Assembly (NCBI RefSeq): GCF_947331435.1
Contig: NZ_CAMZOF010000012.1
Location: 62,001 to 126,000 of the forward strand
Direction of reading: 5' to 3'
Length of the DNA: 64,000 nucleotides
Source: Pelagibius sp. Alg239-R121
GTDB taxonomy: Bacteria > Pseudomonadota > Alphaproteobacteria > Kiloniellales > Kiloniellaceae
Shown here: piece by piece, positions 43,112 to 52,187 of the stretch
Position numbering within the stretch: the stretch's first letter is position 1
Layout: each line of letters opens with the position of its first letter
Program-made: the position numbers and the translations under genes
The notes under the pieces: generated by a model
The model's input: only the letters and a program-made list of their open reading frames with translations
What the model was told of the DNA's origin: nothing
The model's database searches: none

Positions 43112-43933
43112 TTATCCCGCCTGCTCCGGCTTCCAGCGGATCACCATCCGCTCGGCCAACGTCACCGCCGTAAACAGCAGGACGGCAAGGCCGGAAGAGA
43201 CAAAAACGGTGGCATAGAGCAAGGCCGAGCGAAAATTGAAGGTGGCTTCGATGATGAGCGCGCCAAGCCCAACGTCCGCACCGACCCACTCGCCGACGAT
43301 GGCACCAATGACGCAAGTGGTTGAAGCGATCTTCAGCGCCGAGAAGAGATAGGGAAGCGACGACTGCAGCCGGATCTTCCAGAATATTTCCCACTTCGAG
43401 GCGGAGAGAATGCGCGCCAGCTCTAAAGTTTGCGGACTGACTGACTGCAGTCCCCGCACCATATTCACCAGCGTTGGGAAAAAGCAGATCAGCGCTGCGA
43501 TCACCACTTTGGCCAGCAAGCCGTTTCCGAACAGCAGCACCAGGATCGGCGCAATCGCCAGGATCGGAATGGTGTTGATGAAGACGGCCAAAGGATAGAA
43601 AGCCTTTTCCACCGACTTGTGGTGCACGAACATCACCGCCGCCGAGATCGCGATCAGATTGCCGATCAGAAAACCCAGCACACTCTCCAAAAGCGTCGGC
43701 AGAAAGTTGCGGAACAGAAGCGCCGATTCCTCTGACAGAGTTGCCGCAACGTCGCTCGGTGCCGGCGCGATGTAGGCCGGCACACCGAAGATCCGCACGC
43801 CGCCTTCCCAAGCCAGCAGGATGCCGGCCACTGCCAGAAACGGCGGAAGGTAACGCCCCGTGAACAGCAGACTTATGAAAGAGCGTTCCTTATTGCCGGA
43901 TACCCCGGTATCGAGATTGCCTGCAACAGACAT
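43112..43933 (-). CDS. ABC permease, nitrate/sulfonate/thiamine-precursor type
   Basis: A 273-residue permease of the SsuC/TauC class. About six helices, beginning FLAVAGILLAWEGGVRIFG, with the coupling loop ELARILSASKWEIFWKIRLQSSLPYLFSALKIA. The ATG shares a base with the ATPase stop (TGATG); a TTG two codons upstream is an alternative. Partner of the adjacent ATPase and TAT-exported binding protein. Confidence 0.92.
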   Translation of the reverse strand: MSVAGNLDTGVSGNKERSFISLLFTGRYLPPFLAVAGILLAWEGGVRIFGVPAYIAPAPSDVAATLSEESALLFRNFLPTLLESVLGFLIGNLIAISAAVMFVHHKSVEKAFYPLAVFINTIPILAIAPILVLLFGNGLLAKVVIAALICFFPTLVNMVRGLQSVSPQTLELARILSASKWEIFWKIRLQSSLPYLFSALKIASTTCVIGAIVGEWVGADVGLGALIIEATFNFRSALLYATVFVSSGLAVLLFTAVTLAERMVIRWKPEQAG

Positions 43934-44760
43934 CAGCAAGCCTCCAGCAAGCTGCGAAGCCGGGACGCGATTTCCATGAATTCCGGAGTTTCGCGCATCT
44001 TGAGGCGCCTCGGAAAAGGCAAGTCGACTTCGACAATGTCATGAATCCGGCCGGGGTGCGCCGCCAGCATCAGGACGCGCTGTCCCAGAAACGCCGCTTC
44101 CGGAATTGAGTGGGTAACAAAGAGAATCGTGGTTTTGGTTTCCTGCCAGATCTGCAGGATCTGTTCGTTGAGGCGATCGCGGGTGATTTCGTCCAGCGCA
44201 CCAAACGGCTCGTCCATCAGCAGCAGGCGTGGTTTGCAGACCAACGCCCGAGCGATGGCCACGCGTTGCCGCATCCCGCCCGATAGTTCGTGCGGCAAGG
44301 CGTTTTCCCTGCCCTTCAACCCGACCAGGTCGAGCAGCTCTTCGGGCGACAGATCGCTCTTGGGAACCGTCGAGCTCTGCTTCAAACCCATTTCCAACGG
44401 CAGGCGAACGTTCTCGATCGCGGTGCGCCAAGGCAGCAGCGTCGCATCCTGGAAAACGAAGGAAAACTCACGCGCCAGGCGGGCTTGTTCGGTTTCCTTA
44501 CCAAAGATCAGGACCTTCCCTGCCGAGGCCGGCACCAGATCAGACACAACCCGCAGCAAGGTCGACTTGCCGCAGCCCGAGGGACCGAGGATGGTCAGAA
44601 ACTCACCCTCGGCGACGCTCAAGGTAATATCCTTGAGCGCCTGAAGGGCACCGAAGGAAACCGATACCTCTTCGAGGTCTGCCGCGACGGTTCTGGCCTC
44701 CGTCGCGGCAACCTGAAGAGGCTGGATGGCAAGTGGCTTGAGCATGGCAGGTTCGGGCAT
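43933..44760 (-). CDS. ABC ATPase, nitrate/sulfonate type
   Basis: A 275-residue ATPase. Walker [17 protein letters not shown]-loop [15 protein letters not shown], signature [16 protein letters not shown], Walker [13 protein letters not shown]. The SsuB/TauB-type [22 protein letters not shown] follows. The ATG at 44760 has TTGAGG upstream; the frame opens four codons earlier. The gene begins eight bases after the binding-protein stop. Confidence 0.92.
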   Translation of the reverse strand: MPEPAMLKPLAIQPLQVAATEARTVAADLEEVSVSFGALQALKDITLSVAEGEFLTILGPSGCGKSTLLRVVSDLVPASAGKVLIFGKETEQARLAREFSFVFQDATLLPWRTAIENVRLPLEMGLKQSSTVPKSDLSPEELLDLVGLKGRENALPHELSGGMRQRVAIARALVCKPRLLLMDEPFGALDEITRDRLNEQILQIWQETKTTILFVTHSIPEAAFLGQRVLMLAAHPGRIHDIVEVDLPFPRRLKMRETPEFMEIASRLRSLLEAC

Positions 44761-44768
44761 GAGAAACC

Positions 44769-45812
44769 TCAACCGGCTTTTGGACGATCAGCCGCCGTGG
44801 CTTCGAGAATAGATGTGGTCATAACGTCATCAACGCTCGGCACATCGTTTTTGAACTGCCCCAGATCGGCATAGGTCTTGATCTGGCTTTCCCAGTTCTC
44901 GCGCTTCATCGTACCCCAGCCGCCGGCCTTGGTTTCAGCATTAAACACGTAGTTGAGGATGAGCCCGACCGCCTGCCGCTCAGCAGCGGCATCCATGTTT
45001 GGATAGCGTTCGACCAGCGCATCGACCGCAGCGTCGGGATTCTGTCGTACCCAGTCCCAACCGCGTGCCGTCGCGCTGATAAAGGCAGCCAGTTTATCAG
45101 AGTGCTTTTCCAGCGTTTCATCGGTCACATAGTAAGGATTGGCGTAGAGCTGAATACCCGCATCCCAAAGCCGCATATCGACGCGTTGATCCCCAAGAAT
45201 CTTCAAAGCATTGATGTTGGATTGCCAGCCGGTAACCGCCTGAACCTGGCCGGTCATGAGGGGGCCCATATCACCGCCCATGACCACGACCTTCACATCG
45301 CCCTCTGAAATGCCGTGCTTGGCCAGAAGCGCACGCAGAAGAATGCGTGCCGTGCCCTGCGTTGCGATGGTTTTACCGATCATGTCTTTGGGCTCGTTGA
45401 TCGGATCTTTCTTGAGCGAGAAATAGGTGAAGGGATGCTGCTGATAACCGGCAGCAATACACTTAATCGGAATGCCGGCGGAGCGTGCCAGCATCAAGGA
45501 CGGGCTGGACGAGAGCTGCCCGACATTTGAACGGCCTGAGGCAACCGAGGCAACGCCGTCGACATTGGGACCGCCAGCGACGATGTTCAGCGACAGACCT
45601 GCGTCCTTGTAGTAACCCAGCTTGTCGGCTGCGACCTCGCCAAGCTGACCGTTGGATATCAGCCAGCCCAGCTGCATGGAAATCTCGAAATCGTCGGCGC
45701 GTGCCGAACGGGAAACGCCGATCATGCTGCCGGTCAGTGCCGCACCGGTCGCGAGACCCATGCCCTGAATGACCTGCCGGCGATTGAACCTGCTCTTTAG
45801 TGATTTTGCCAT
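44769..45812 (-). CDS. NMT1/THI5-like ABC substrate-binding protein, TAT-exported
   Basis: A 347-residue binding protein. The N-terminus [21 protein letters not shown] is a clear twin-arginine signal, meaning it is exported folded. [34 protein letters not shown] begins the mature domain; [18 protein letters not shown] and [17 protein letters not shown] follow. AGGAGGACAGG before the ATG at 45812 fixes the start; the ORF continues 34 codons upstream. Ligands of this family include pyrimidine precursors, sulfonates, aromatic acids and taurine; here unknown. Confidence 0.92.
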   Translation of the reverse strand: MAKSLKSRFNRRQVIQGMGLATGAALTGSMIGVSRSARADDFEISMQLGWLISNGQLGEVAADKLGYYKDAGLSLNIVAGGPNVDGVASVASGRSNVGQLSSSPSLMLARSAGIPIKCIAAGYQQHPFTYFSLKKDPINEPKDMIGKTIATQGTARILLRALLAKHGISEGDVKVVVMGGDMGPLMTGQVQAVTGWQSNINALKILGDQRVDMRLWDAGIQLYANPYYVTDETLEKHSDKLAAFISATARGWDWVRQNPDAAVDALVERYPNMDAAAERQAVGLILNYVFNAETKAGGWGTMKRENWESQIKTYADLGQFKNDVPSVDDVMTTSILEATAADRPKAG

Positions 45813-46008
45813 CCTGTCCTCCTGCTCCGCCGGCCGGGGTTCTTCATCTTGTTTTAGGCCGGTCGTTTCGTTGCTTTCGTAGAAGCTCACGTCCCCCTGA
45901 ACGCGCAGAAACAACTATATCGCGAAGCTATGTGATGCGTGATGAAGTTTTTTTCGTCTATAGTGATGCCGTTTCGGCATCGGCCACCCGAAAAAGGAGA
46001 TGATAGAC
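45813..46008. promoter_or_regulatory. Divergent promoter region of importer operon and LysR gene
   Basis: A 196-base gap with an AT-rich core (45912-45960) and, in the LysR leader, a hairpin GATGCCG-TTT-CGGCATC (45965-45981). Likely site of LysR action on both units. The hairpin ends 19 bases before the AAAAAGGAG ribosome site. Confidence 0.4.
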
Positions 46009-46911
46009 GTGCACCATCCTTTGCTCCGATACATCGACGAAGTCGCCCGTCAGGGTTCAATCCGTAAGGCTGCGAAGGTTCTGAACGTGGCTTCCTCGGC
46101 CGTGAACCGGCAGATTCTCAAAATCGAGGCTGAGTTCGACACGCGCATTTTCGACCGTCTTCCCGAGGGCGTAGAGCTTACGGCTGCAGGTCGTGTCGTG
46201 GTCGAGCACTGCCGTCGGACACTCTATGATTACCGAAACCTGCGCGCCGCCATCGACGACATCCGTGATCTGCGGAGCGGACACGTCCATGTCTCGACTC
46301 TCGATTCCATGACTTTCGGTTTCCTGCCACAGGTCATGGACGACTTTAACAATGAGTATCCCGGCATCTCCTTTACCGTGGCAACAGCGGGGCCGGAGGA
46401 AACCATCGATGCTGTCGCCAAGGGCACGGTCCATGTCGGACTGAGCTTTACGCGTGATCTGCATCCGGACGTGCGGGTCGTGGCGGAAAAGCCCTCGCCC
46501 TTCGGCGTGATCATGCGCCCGGACCATCCTCTTGCCGACCGCCACTACGTCACGGTCGAGGACTGCGTCTCCTTTCCACTGGTTCGTACGGTAGACGCAC
46601 GAGGCAAGACGTCGATCATTGATCAGGAAATGGATTCCGCCGTGCTGCCGCTGTCGACGATTTTCTACACCAATGCTCTAATTATGGCGAAGCATGCAAT
46701 CACGGCCAACCGGGGCGTCGGCATCTATACGAAGGTCGGATTCCTATCCGAAATTGACGCTGGCGAGTTGCGATTCGTGCCCTTGGCTGAGCGTACGCTG
46801 AGTGAATACAAAATCGGTGCCGTCATCTCCGCCCACAAGAACATCGAAACCTCAGCCCACCTCTTCGTTAGCACGATCGAACGGCATTTCCGAAAGGTGG
46901 ATTTCACCTAA
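46009..46911 (+). CDS. LysR-family regulator of the CoA/ABC catabolic operon
   Basis: A roughly 300-residue regulator. The helix-turn-helix is RYIDEVARQGSIRKAAKVLNVASSAVNRQILKIE, with FDTRIFDRLPEGVELTAAGR. The effector domain carries HVHVSTLDSMTFGFLPQVM and GTVHVGLSFTRD. AAAAAGGAG abuts the upstream ATG (46000) with no spacing, but lies nine bases before a GTG at 46009, so GTG is the more plausible start. Divergent from the TAT-exported binding-protein gene. Confidence 0.88.
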   Translation: MHHPLLRYIDEVARQGSIRKAAKVLNVASSAVNRQILKIEAEFDTRIFDRLPEGVELTAAGRVVVEHCRRTLYDYRNLRAAIDDIRDLRSGHVHVSTLDSMTFGFLPQVMDDFNNEYPGISFTVATAGPEETIDAVAKGTVHVGLSFTRDLHPDVRVVAEKPSPFGVIMRPDHPLADRHYVTVEDCVSFPLVRTVDARGKTSIIDQEMDSAVLPLSTIFYTNALIMAKHAITANRGVGIYTKVGFLSEIDAGELRFVPLAERTLSEYKIGAVISAHKNIETSAHLFVSTIERHFRKVDFT

Positions 46912-46917
46912 ACCTCT

Positions 46918-47289
46918 TCACGCAAGTTTCAGGCAGTCGGACGGGACCCAACCTTCCTGCCCGGAATCGTTCCGACACCAGTCCCAGCCGTTACGGTGCT
47001 TGTTGCCTTCGACCGTCTGGCCGGCAAGGACGGTGAGTTCCCCCGTGTCGAAAGCTTCCAGCGTTTTCGCTATCCCGCCGCCTTCAGCTTTCCCGCCGCC
47101 TTCATTAGACGACAGAAGTTCCTCCGGAAGCCAACCGCCAAGCCCGCTGTCGTTCCTGCACCAGATCCAGCCTGGCCACGCCTCGTCCCTGACGCCGGTC
47201 TCCACCTGCTCGCCCTTCTTAACCGACAGAGCCGGCGAATAGCTCCGTTCCCACGATCGGATAACCAAGAACCTTTCCGGCTTTGTCAT
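46918..47289 (-). CDS. Double SH3-domain protein
   Basis: A 123-residue protein of two SH3-like repeats, each ending in a tryptophan-rich strand: WPGWIWCRNDSGLGGWLPEELL and NGWDWCRNDSGQEGWVPSDCL. The linker is Gly/Glu/Lys-rich. No signal peptide is visible. It converges closely with the LysR gene and is followed upstream by a membrane coiled-coil gene on the same strand. SH3-type repeats usually bind proteins or cell-wall ligands; target unknown. Confidence 0.75.
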   Translation of the reverse strand: MTKPERFLVIRSWERSYSPALSVKKGEQVETGVRDEAWPGWIWCRNDSGLGGWLPEELLSSNEGGGKAEGGGIAKTLEAFDTGELTVLAGQTVEGNKHRNGWDWCRNDSGQEGWVPSDCLKLA

Positions 47290-47298
47290 CAGATAAAA

Positions 47299-48003
47299 TC
47301 ACTTGTAGGAGGCCGCCGCCAGCTTCCGGAATTCAGGCCGGAGGTCGCTGGGCAATCCCCAGGAAAGGTCAGCAAGAATGATGCGATAAACCATTTCCCA
47401 GGCAGGCGAGCCAGGGTCGGAGAGATCGCTTTTATGCTTTTTAAGAAGTTTCTGGATCTCAGAAACGTTGTGGTAGTCGGGCCAGGCTTCAAAAGCTTCG
47501 CCGAAAGCCTGCAGCGCGCCACCGACATCACGTTCAAGCAAGGCCTCGAAGCCACGGCGCTCCATTCCCGAGACCTTCTGAACACGCGTTGCCGCGGCCA
47601 CCGCCGGCGCCGGGGCTTGCGTTTGGGCCGTAGCAGGTGCGGTTCGCTGGATCTGTTCAACCTCGCGCGTGAGATTGCGTGAGAGCTTTGCCAGTTTATT
47701 TTCAATGTCGGCCGTCACCTGTTCAGTCACTTCAGGGGCTGCTTCCCCCTCTCCCGCCTGTTGCGCCTGAAGGAGGGCGCGAATGTCGGCGATTTCTTCA
47801 TTCGCCTGTTTTTCCAACTGCTCGATTTGCGGTCCGATCCGGACCACGCCTGCCAACTCGACTTCCCGGCTTTCCAGAATCTTCCTTACATCGTCCTGAA
47901 ACAGAATAACGACCGCGAAGGCAATCGCCGGCCACATGAAGGTCCGCAGGTAATCCAGGATCAAGCGGCCAAGTGCGTAACGATCGCCGGCTTCGGAGGC
48001 CAT
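47299..48003 (-). CDS. Single-span membrane protein with coiled coil
   Basis: A 234-residue protein I do not recognise. A short cytoplasmic start precedes one helix (TFMWPAIAFAVVILF, about 22-36), a coiled coil (45-125; IEQLEKQANEEIADIRALLQAQ), an Ala/Pro/Thr-rich linker and a C-terminal helical domain with MERRGFEALLERDVGGALQAFGEAFEAWPDYHNVSEI, which looks TPR-like. Only nine bases separate it from the SH3 gene, so the two are likely one transcript. Confidence 0.75.
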   Translation of the reverse strand: MASEAGDRYALGRLILDYLRTFMWPAIAFAVVILFQDDVRKILESREVELAGVVRIGPQIEQLEKQANEEIADIRALLQAQQAGEGEAAPEVTEQVTADIENKLAKLSRNLTREVEQIQRTAPATAQTQAPAPAVAAATRVQKVSGMERRGFEALLERDVGGALQAFGEAFEAWPDYHNVSEIQKLLKKHKSDLSDPGSPAWEMVYRIILADLSWGLPSDLRPEFRKLAAASYK

Positions 48004-48287
48004 GTCTTTTATCTCCTATATCCCGCCGTTCGTTTCAGCGAGTATTTTGTCGTTCAGCAGGACGATGATCCTATCACCAATCCTGTGCGCGCAGGAATGG
48101 TAGCTGCAATTGAGCTCGTATACGAGATGCCGCAACCTTCTTAGGCCCCATCGAGTCCGCAGCAGTCACGATGACCCGAACCGGCAGCCTGAATAAGAAC
48201 ACAGCCCAAATTCCTGCCGCTTTCCTTGCTTGAACTTGCGTGAATGGTTTAAGCACTGCCTTTCTCTGGAACAGACGTCGCCACCTG

Positions 48288-48959
48288 ATGAAATTTTTGA
48301 AACGACTCGGCAAGAAGGCCTTCAAGCTGCTTGGGCTCGCTGTGCTGCTCGTGGCTGTGCTGGTCCTTCTGTTTCGGATAGTACCGGTGCCGTTCACGCC
48401 GCTGATGCTGCTGCGCGATGCACCGATCAATAAGCGCTGGGTTCCATTGACGGAGATATCGCCTGCACTGCCGCGTGCGGTGATCGCGGCCGAAGACAAT
48501 CTCTTCTGTTCACACTGGGGTTTCGATCTGAAATCGCTCCAGGCTGCAGCCGTCGCCTTCGCCAGCGGCGAGAAGGCAGGTGGCGGCTCGACTATCTCCA
48601 TGCAAACCGCCAAGAACCTCTTTCTCTGGCCGAAGCGGAGTGTCGTGCGGAAATTGCTGGAAGCGCCGCTGACCCTCGCGATCGAAGCCACCTGGCCCAA
48701 GACGAGAATTCTCGAAGTCTACCTCAACGTCGCGGAGTGGGCTCCCGGCGTATACGGTGCGGAAGCCGCCGCCCGCCACCACTTCGGAAAATCCGCCAAG
48801 TCACTGACCAGAACTGAAGCCGCACGCCTCGCCGCCGTTCTGCCCAGCCCGTTAAAATGGTCGGCAGGCAAACCAGGAAATTATGTGCGCCGGCGTACCG
48901 AGACGATCAATCGCCGCGTAGGTCAGCTCGGCCCTTTGCTGGACTGCGCCAACCCCTGA
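48288..48959 (+). CDS. mtgA: Monofunctional biosynthetic peptidoglycan glycosyltransferase
   Basis: A 223-residue family 51 glycosyltransferase that polymerises lipid II on the outer face of the inner membrane. An N-terminal anchor (LGLAVLLVAVLVLLF) precedes the catalytic Glu in IAAEDNLFCSHWGFD. GGSTISMQTAKNLFLWPKRS and EVYLNVAEWAPGVYGAEAAARHHFGK, then RTEAARLAAVLPSP, complete the family motifs. No penicillin-binding transpeptidase domain follows, which defines MtgA. The ATG at 48288 is selected by homology; its ribosome site is weak. Confidence 0.94.
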   Translation: MKFLKRLGKKAFKLLGLAVLLVAVLVLLFRIVPVPFTPLMLLRDAPINKRWVPLTEISPALPRAVIAAEDNLFCSHWGFDLKSLQAAAVAFASGEKAGGGSTISMQTAKNLFLWPKRSVVRKLLEAPLTLAIEATWPKTRILEVYLNVAEWAPGVYGAEAAARHHFGKSAKSLTRTEAARLAAVLPSPLKWSAGKPGNYVRRRTETINRRVGQLGPLLDCANP

Positions 48960-49033
48960 CAAACAGGCATCAACCCGCATTTTTTAGCAGTCATCCAGCG
49001 TATTTCCTGTGCAACGCCGGAACACGACCGCAT

Positions 49034-49060
49034 TGACATATATTCGTCTCTATATATGAA
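49034..49060 (+). promoter_or_regulatory. Candidate promoter covered by a CATATAT-N8-ATATATG operator
   Basis: TTGACA (49034-49039) and TATGAA (49055-49060) could be -35/-10 boxes 15 bases apart. A 7-bp inverted repeat, CATATAT (49037-49043) and ATATATG (49052-49058), spans both. That is where a repressor blocks polymerase. The ArsR-type gene starts about 100 bases downstream, so autoregulation is the natural reading. Confidence 0.55.
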
Positions 49061-49163
49061 TGACAGCGGCTTTGCCTCAAACGGCGGTCGTTCGCTGCGC
49101 AGAACGCGGACAAAACGGCCTGACAGGGTCGACATGCTGGATTGATTGTTTCGGACCAAAACG

Positions 49164-49526
49164 GTGACAGAAAATTCGAATCTCGCCTCGAACGGCGAAG
49201 TGCAGCTTTTAGACGGCGACACTCAATCCATGGAAGAAATGGTTTCGAACGCGCGCGCGGCGAGCGATTTTCTGAAAGCCATCGCCCATGAACACCGTTT
49301 GCTGATCCTCTGCATCCTTGCGGAGGGCGAGAAGTCGGTCCGGGAGCTTGAGCTGAAGCTGAACATGCGCCAACCCAGCGTTTCGCAGCAGTTGGCCCGT
49401 CTGCGGGCCGAGCGACTTGTTGCCACTCGTCGGGAAGGCAAGACCATCTACTATTCGCTGGCAAGCGAACATGCACGTGAGTTGATCTCTGTGCTGTACC
49501 GAATGTTCTGCGGCCCCAAGCCCTGA
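49164..49526 (+). CDS. ArsR-family repressor with BigR/SqrR-type cysteine pair
   Basis: About 120 residues with an ArsR winged helix: HEHRLLILCILAEGEKSVRELELKLNMRQPSVSQQLARLRAERLVATRREGKTIYY. The two cysteines, C50 (LLILC) and C116 (YRMFCGPKP), are exactly 66 apart, the same separation as Cys41/Cys107 of SqrR and Cys42/Cys108 of BigR. Those proteins sense persulfides or H2S by linking the pair. The start is uncertain: GTG 49164 or TTG 49146, or ATG 49230 for a minimal form. No sulfide-oxidising gene is adjacent in the window. Confidence 0.85.
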   Translation: MTENSNLASNGEVQLLDGDTQSMEEMVSNARAASDFLKAIAHEHRLLILCILAEGEKSVRELELKLNMRQPSVSQQLARLRAERLVATRREGKTIYYSLASEHARELISVLYRMFCGPKP

Positions 49527-49815
49527 CGTGTTTCAAAGGTACGCGCAGTATGCGGGCATAATTTGCAACCACCGACAGCGGTAAGACGCTTGCTCATAAG
49601 AAGGGGCGCTTCACGCTCCTGATTAACTCAATCACTATCGATTGCACTCAATTGTCACAAAAATCGGTTTTGCAGCAGGCATCTGTGCTTGAAGAACGGC
49701 TGTTCTCTCGCAAAGCCAGCAATTTCGAATTTGTGTTTGATATTATTTACCGTAAATTGAAATATAACCGCGATACTGAAGGTCCGCGGGTGCTTTTCAT
49801 TCCACGATCGATATC

Positions 49816-50280
49816 ATGACACTGCTGTACGGTAAATTTTCGACAGAAGAGATCCTCTGCGAGTCGCTAAGGTGCTTCTATACGCTCTGGCTCGATAAAC
49901 ATGGACCTAACGGCGCCCTCCCGGCACGCGCCGATTTTGATCCAATCGAGATACCGGCGAACATTCTCCCATATCTGACGATCTTTGATGTAATTCGATC
50001 CGATGATGGATTACGGTTTCACATTCGCCTGGCCGGAACCGGCGTCGTCGATGAAATCGGAAGAGATACAACCGGCCTGTTTCTGGACAATTTACCGAAT
50101 ACTGAATCGATCATCGAACGTGCGGAGTGGATCGTAGAGAACCGGAAACCGGTTTACGTTACGGATTTGCCGATAAGCTGGACATCTGTGGACTTCAAAA
50201 CCTACGACGCACTGGGTGTTCCGCTCGCTTCCGACGGCAAGACCGTTGATAAGGTCTTCTACCAAATGTCGTTTTCCTAG
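49816..50280 (+). CDS. PAS_5-type PAS domain protein
   Basis: A 154-residue single-domain PAS protein. LWLDKHGPNGALPARADFDPIEIPANILPYLTIFDV and DDGLRFHIRLAGTGVVDEIGRDTTG are the family pattern; EWIVENRKPVYVTDLPISW completes the fold. It resembles the protein encoded at 19017-19547. It converges on a histidine-kinase gene 83 bases away. Function is not known. Confidence 0.82.
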   Translation: MTLLYGKFSTEEILCESLRCFYTLWLDKHGPNGALPARADFDPIEIPANILPYLTIFDVIRSDDGLRFHIRLAGTGVVDEIGRDTTGLFLDNLPNTESIIERAEWIVENRKPVYVTDLPISWTSVDFKTYDALGVPLASDGKTVDKVFYQMSFS

Positions 50281-50363
50281 AGCACCATTCCCGTTTATCA
50301 CCAATTCTGCGCAATCCAATCAAGCTCTTGGGGACGACTTGCGCAGGTTTCACTCGGATGCCG

Positions 50364-52187
50364 TTAGGCACTTCGGGGTGCCTGATGCCTTTCATCGGTG
50401 GCGCGAACTCGACTCTTTGGCAAGCATATCAAGGCTTTGGTGCCCTGTCCCTTATCGCTTTCGATCAAAAAAGTACCGCCGTGGAGTTCGATCAGTCGCG
50501 ACACGATCGACAATCCGAGGCCGGTACCCTGAATACCTTGCTTGACGTCACTGGCACGTCGTTGGAACGGCTGCATCAGGCGTTCAATTGACTCTCGCGG
50601 AATGCCCGGGCCGTTGTCTTCGATAACAATCTCCAAATCTCCGGACGCGCGCAAACTGGAGCGTAAGATCACGCGGCCACCAATCTGGGTATAGCGCAGC
50701 GCATTCGACAACAGGTTTAAAACCGCCTGCTTGATCACACGTTCGTCGGCAAAGAGTGACACCGTCCCAGCCAGTTCTTCGATTGACAGATCCATCTCCC
50801 GTTCGCGCGCCGCCGTCCCGACCAGTGTGATGGCATCCCTCAGTAGATCAGAGAGATCCGTCGGTTCTTCGTACAGCTCGAACTGCCCTGCTTCGATCTT
50901 CGAAAGATCAAGCAGGTCGTCGATAAGCGCGTGAAGATGCTTTGCAGACTTCGAGATGTCGTTCACATATTCCTGGCGCTTATCATGCCCCAGCAACTTG
51001 AGTGGCGACGCCAGCATCATGTCGGCAAAACCGATGATCGCGTTAAGTGGTGTGCGAAGCTCATGGCTCATGTTTGCCAGAAACAGCGATTTTGTCTCGT
51101 TCGCTTTTTCCGCGCGCTGCCGTGCCTCAAGTTCGCGGGATGAAACCTCTTCGATCCTGTCGCCCATTTTGTTAAAGGCCGTCTTAAGGTTTTCGATTTC
51201 GTCAAAGCCGAATACACGGTCACCCGCAGCCGCCCGCGCAGAGGAATCACCGCTGGCCATGGCTCTAGCGGCCAAGGTGACAGTCTTGAGCGAACGCACC
51301 AGCGCAAAAGAAAGCACCGCGGCCAAAACGGCAGCCAAAGCAAGTCCGGCCGCGAACACCACCATTGCCGAAAGCTGTATGCCTGCGGCTTTTTCCTTAA
51401 GCTCCGCTACGGGCTGAGGCACCATGACTCCCCAGCCAGGCCCGTCAACAGCAGTGAACCCGGCGACCATATCATCCTTCAGAGCGGGTGAATAAAAGGT
51501 CTCGACCCCGGTTTCCCCCGCCAGCATCCGCTGCACGACGGAGACTTTCGAGATGTCGCGCATCTCGGCGATCCAGCTATCCAACGGATGAGCCAGAACC
51601 CGGCCGTTCTGATCGACAATCGCCGCATGCCCAAGACGCCCGAAGCTGATCTGCTTGCCGAGCTTGACGAAGTAATCTGTAAAGACCGCGCCCACGACGA
51701 GCCTATCGCCATAAATCTTCAGAAAGTAGAGCGTCGGCTGTCCGTCAGGTGCTGGCAAAACACCGGTTAGAATGGTCCGTTCTTCTTTCGCCACGGACTG
51801 GAAATAGGCGAAGCGTTTTGCAGGAATGATCTCCGGGCAGGGAAAGGCTTGCGTGTCGACTTCGGAAACCACTCGGCCGCCTTTCAATTCGGCGACGCAG
51901 ATATGACGAAAGCTCAGATTAGTAAGCAACTCATCGGCAAAGGCGAAATCTTTGCCATCAACCAAATTGCGCGACACTATTTCGTAACCTGCAACCGCAT
52001 CACGATAGTAACGCGACAGCGCCGAACTGAGGTTATTGGCTAAAAGAAGATGCCTCTCGTGAACTTCCTTGAATTCACTGTCGAGCGCTTTGGAATGAGG
52101 CCAGAGCCAAAAAAGGCAAAGTGGGACTACAGTGATCGCAAGAAAGATCACCATTAACCCCCAAACGATTCGGACCCGCACTTTCAC
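50364..52187 (-). CDS. Sensor histidine kinase with dCache domain, orphan
   Basis: A 607-residue membrane kinase. TM1 (about 8-28), a periplasmic dCache-like sensor (30-270; YFQSVAKEERTILTGVLPAPDGQPTLYFLK, AAIVDQNGRVLAHP), TM2 (272-300), HAMP (300-350), HisKA with the phospho-His in NMSHELRTPLNAIIGFADM, and HATPase with N box (LNLLSNALRYTQIGG), G1 (EDNGPGIPRESIE) and G2 (GTGLGLSIVSRLIELHGG). No receiver domain or response-regulator gene is next to it. dCache sensors often bind amino acids or organic acids. The ATG at 52187 is the family start. Confidence 0.93.
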   Translation of the reverse strand: MKVRVRIVWGLMVIFLAITVVPLCLFWLWPHSKALDSEFKEVHERHLLLANNLSSALSRYYRDAVAGYEIVSRNLVDGKDFAFADELLTNLSFRHICVAELKGGRVVSEVDTQAFPCPEIIPAKRFAYFQSVAKEERTILTGVLPAPDGQPTLYFLKIYGDRLVVGAVFTDYFVKLGKQISFGRLGHAAIVDQNGRVLAHPLDSWIAEMRDISKVSVVQRMLAGETGVETFYSPALKDDMVAGFTAVDGPGWGVMVPQPVAELKEKAAGIQLSAMVVFAAGLALAAVLAAVLSFALVRSLKTVTLAARAMASGDSSARAAAGDRVFGFDEIENLKTAFNKMGDRIEEVSSRELEARQRAEKANETKSLFLANMSHELRTPLNAIIGFADMMLASPLKLLGHDKRQEYVNDISKSAKHLHALIDDLLDLSKIEAGQFELYEEPTDLSDLLRDAITLVGTAAREREMDLSIEELAGTVSLFADERVIKQAVLNLLSNALRYTQIGGRVILRSSLRASGDLEIVIEDNGPGIPRESIERLMQPFQRRASDVKQGIQGTGLGLSIVSRLIELHGGTFLIESDKGQGTKALICLPKSRVRATDERHQAPRSA

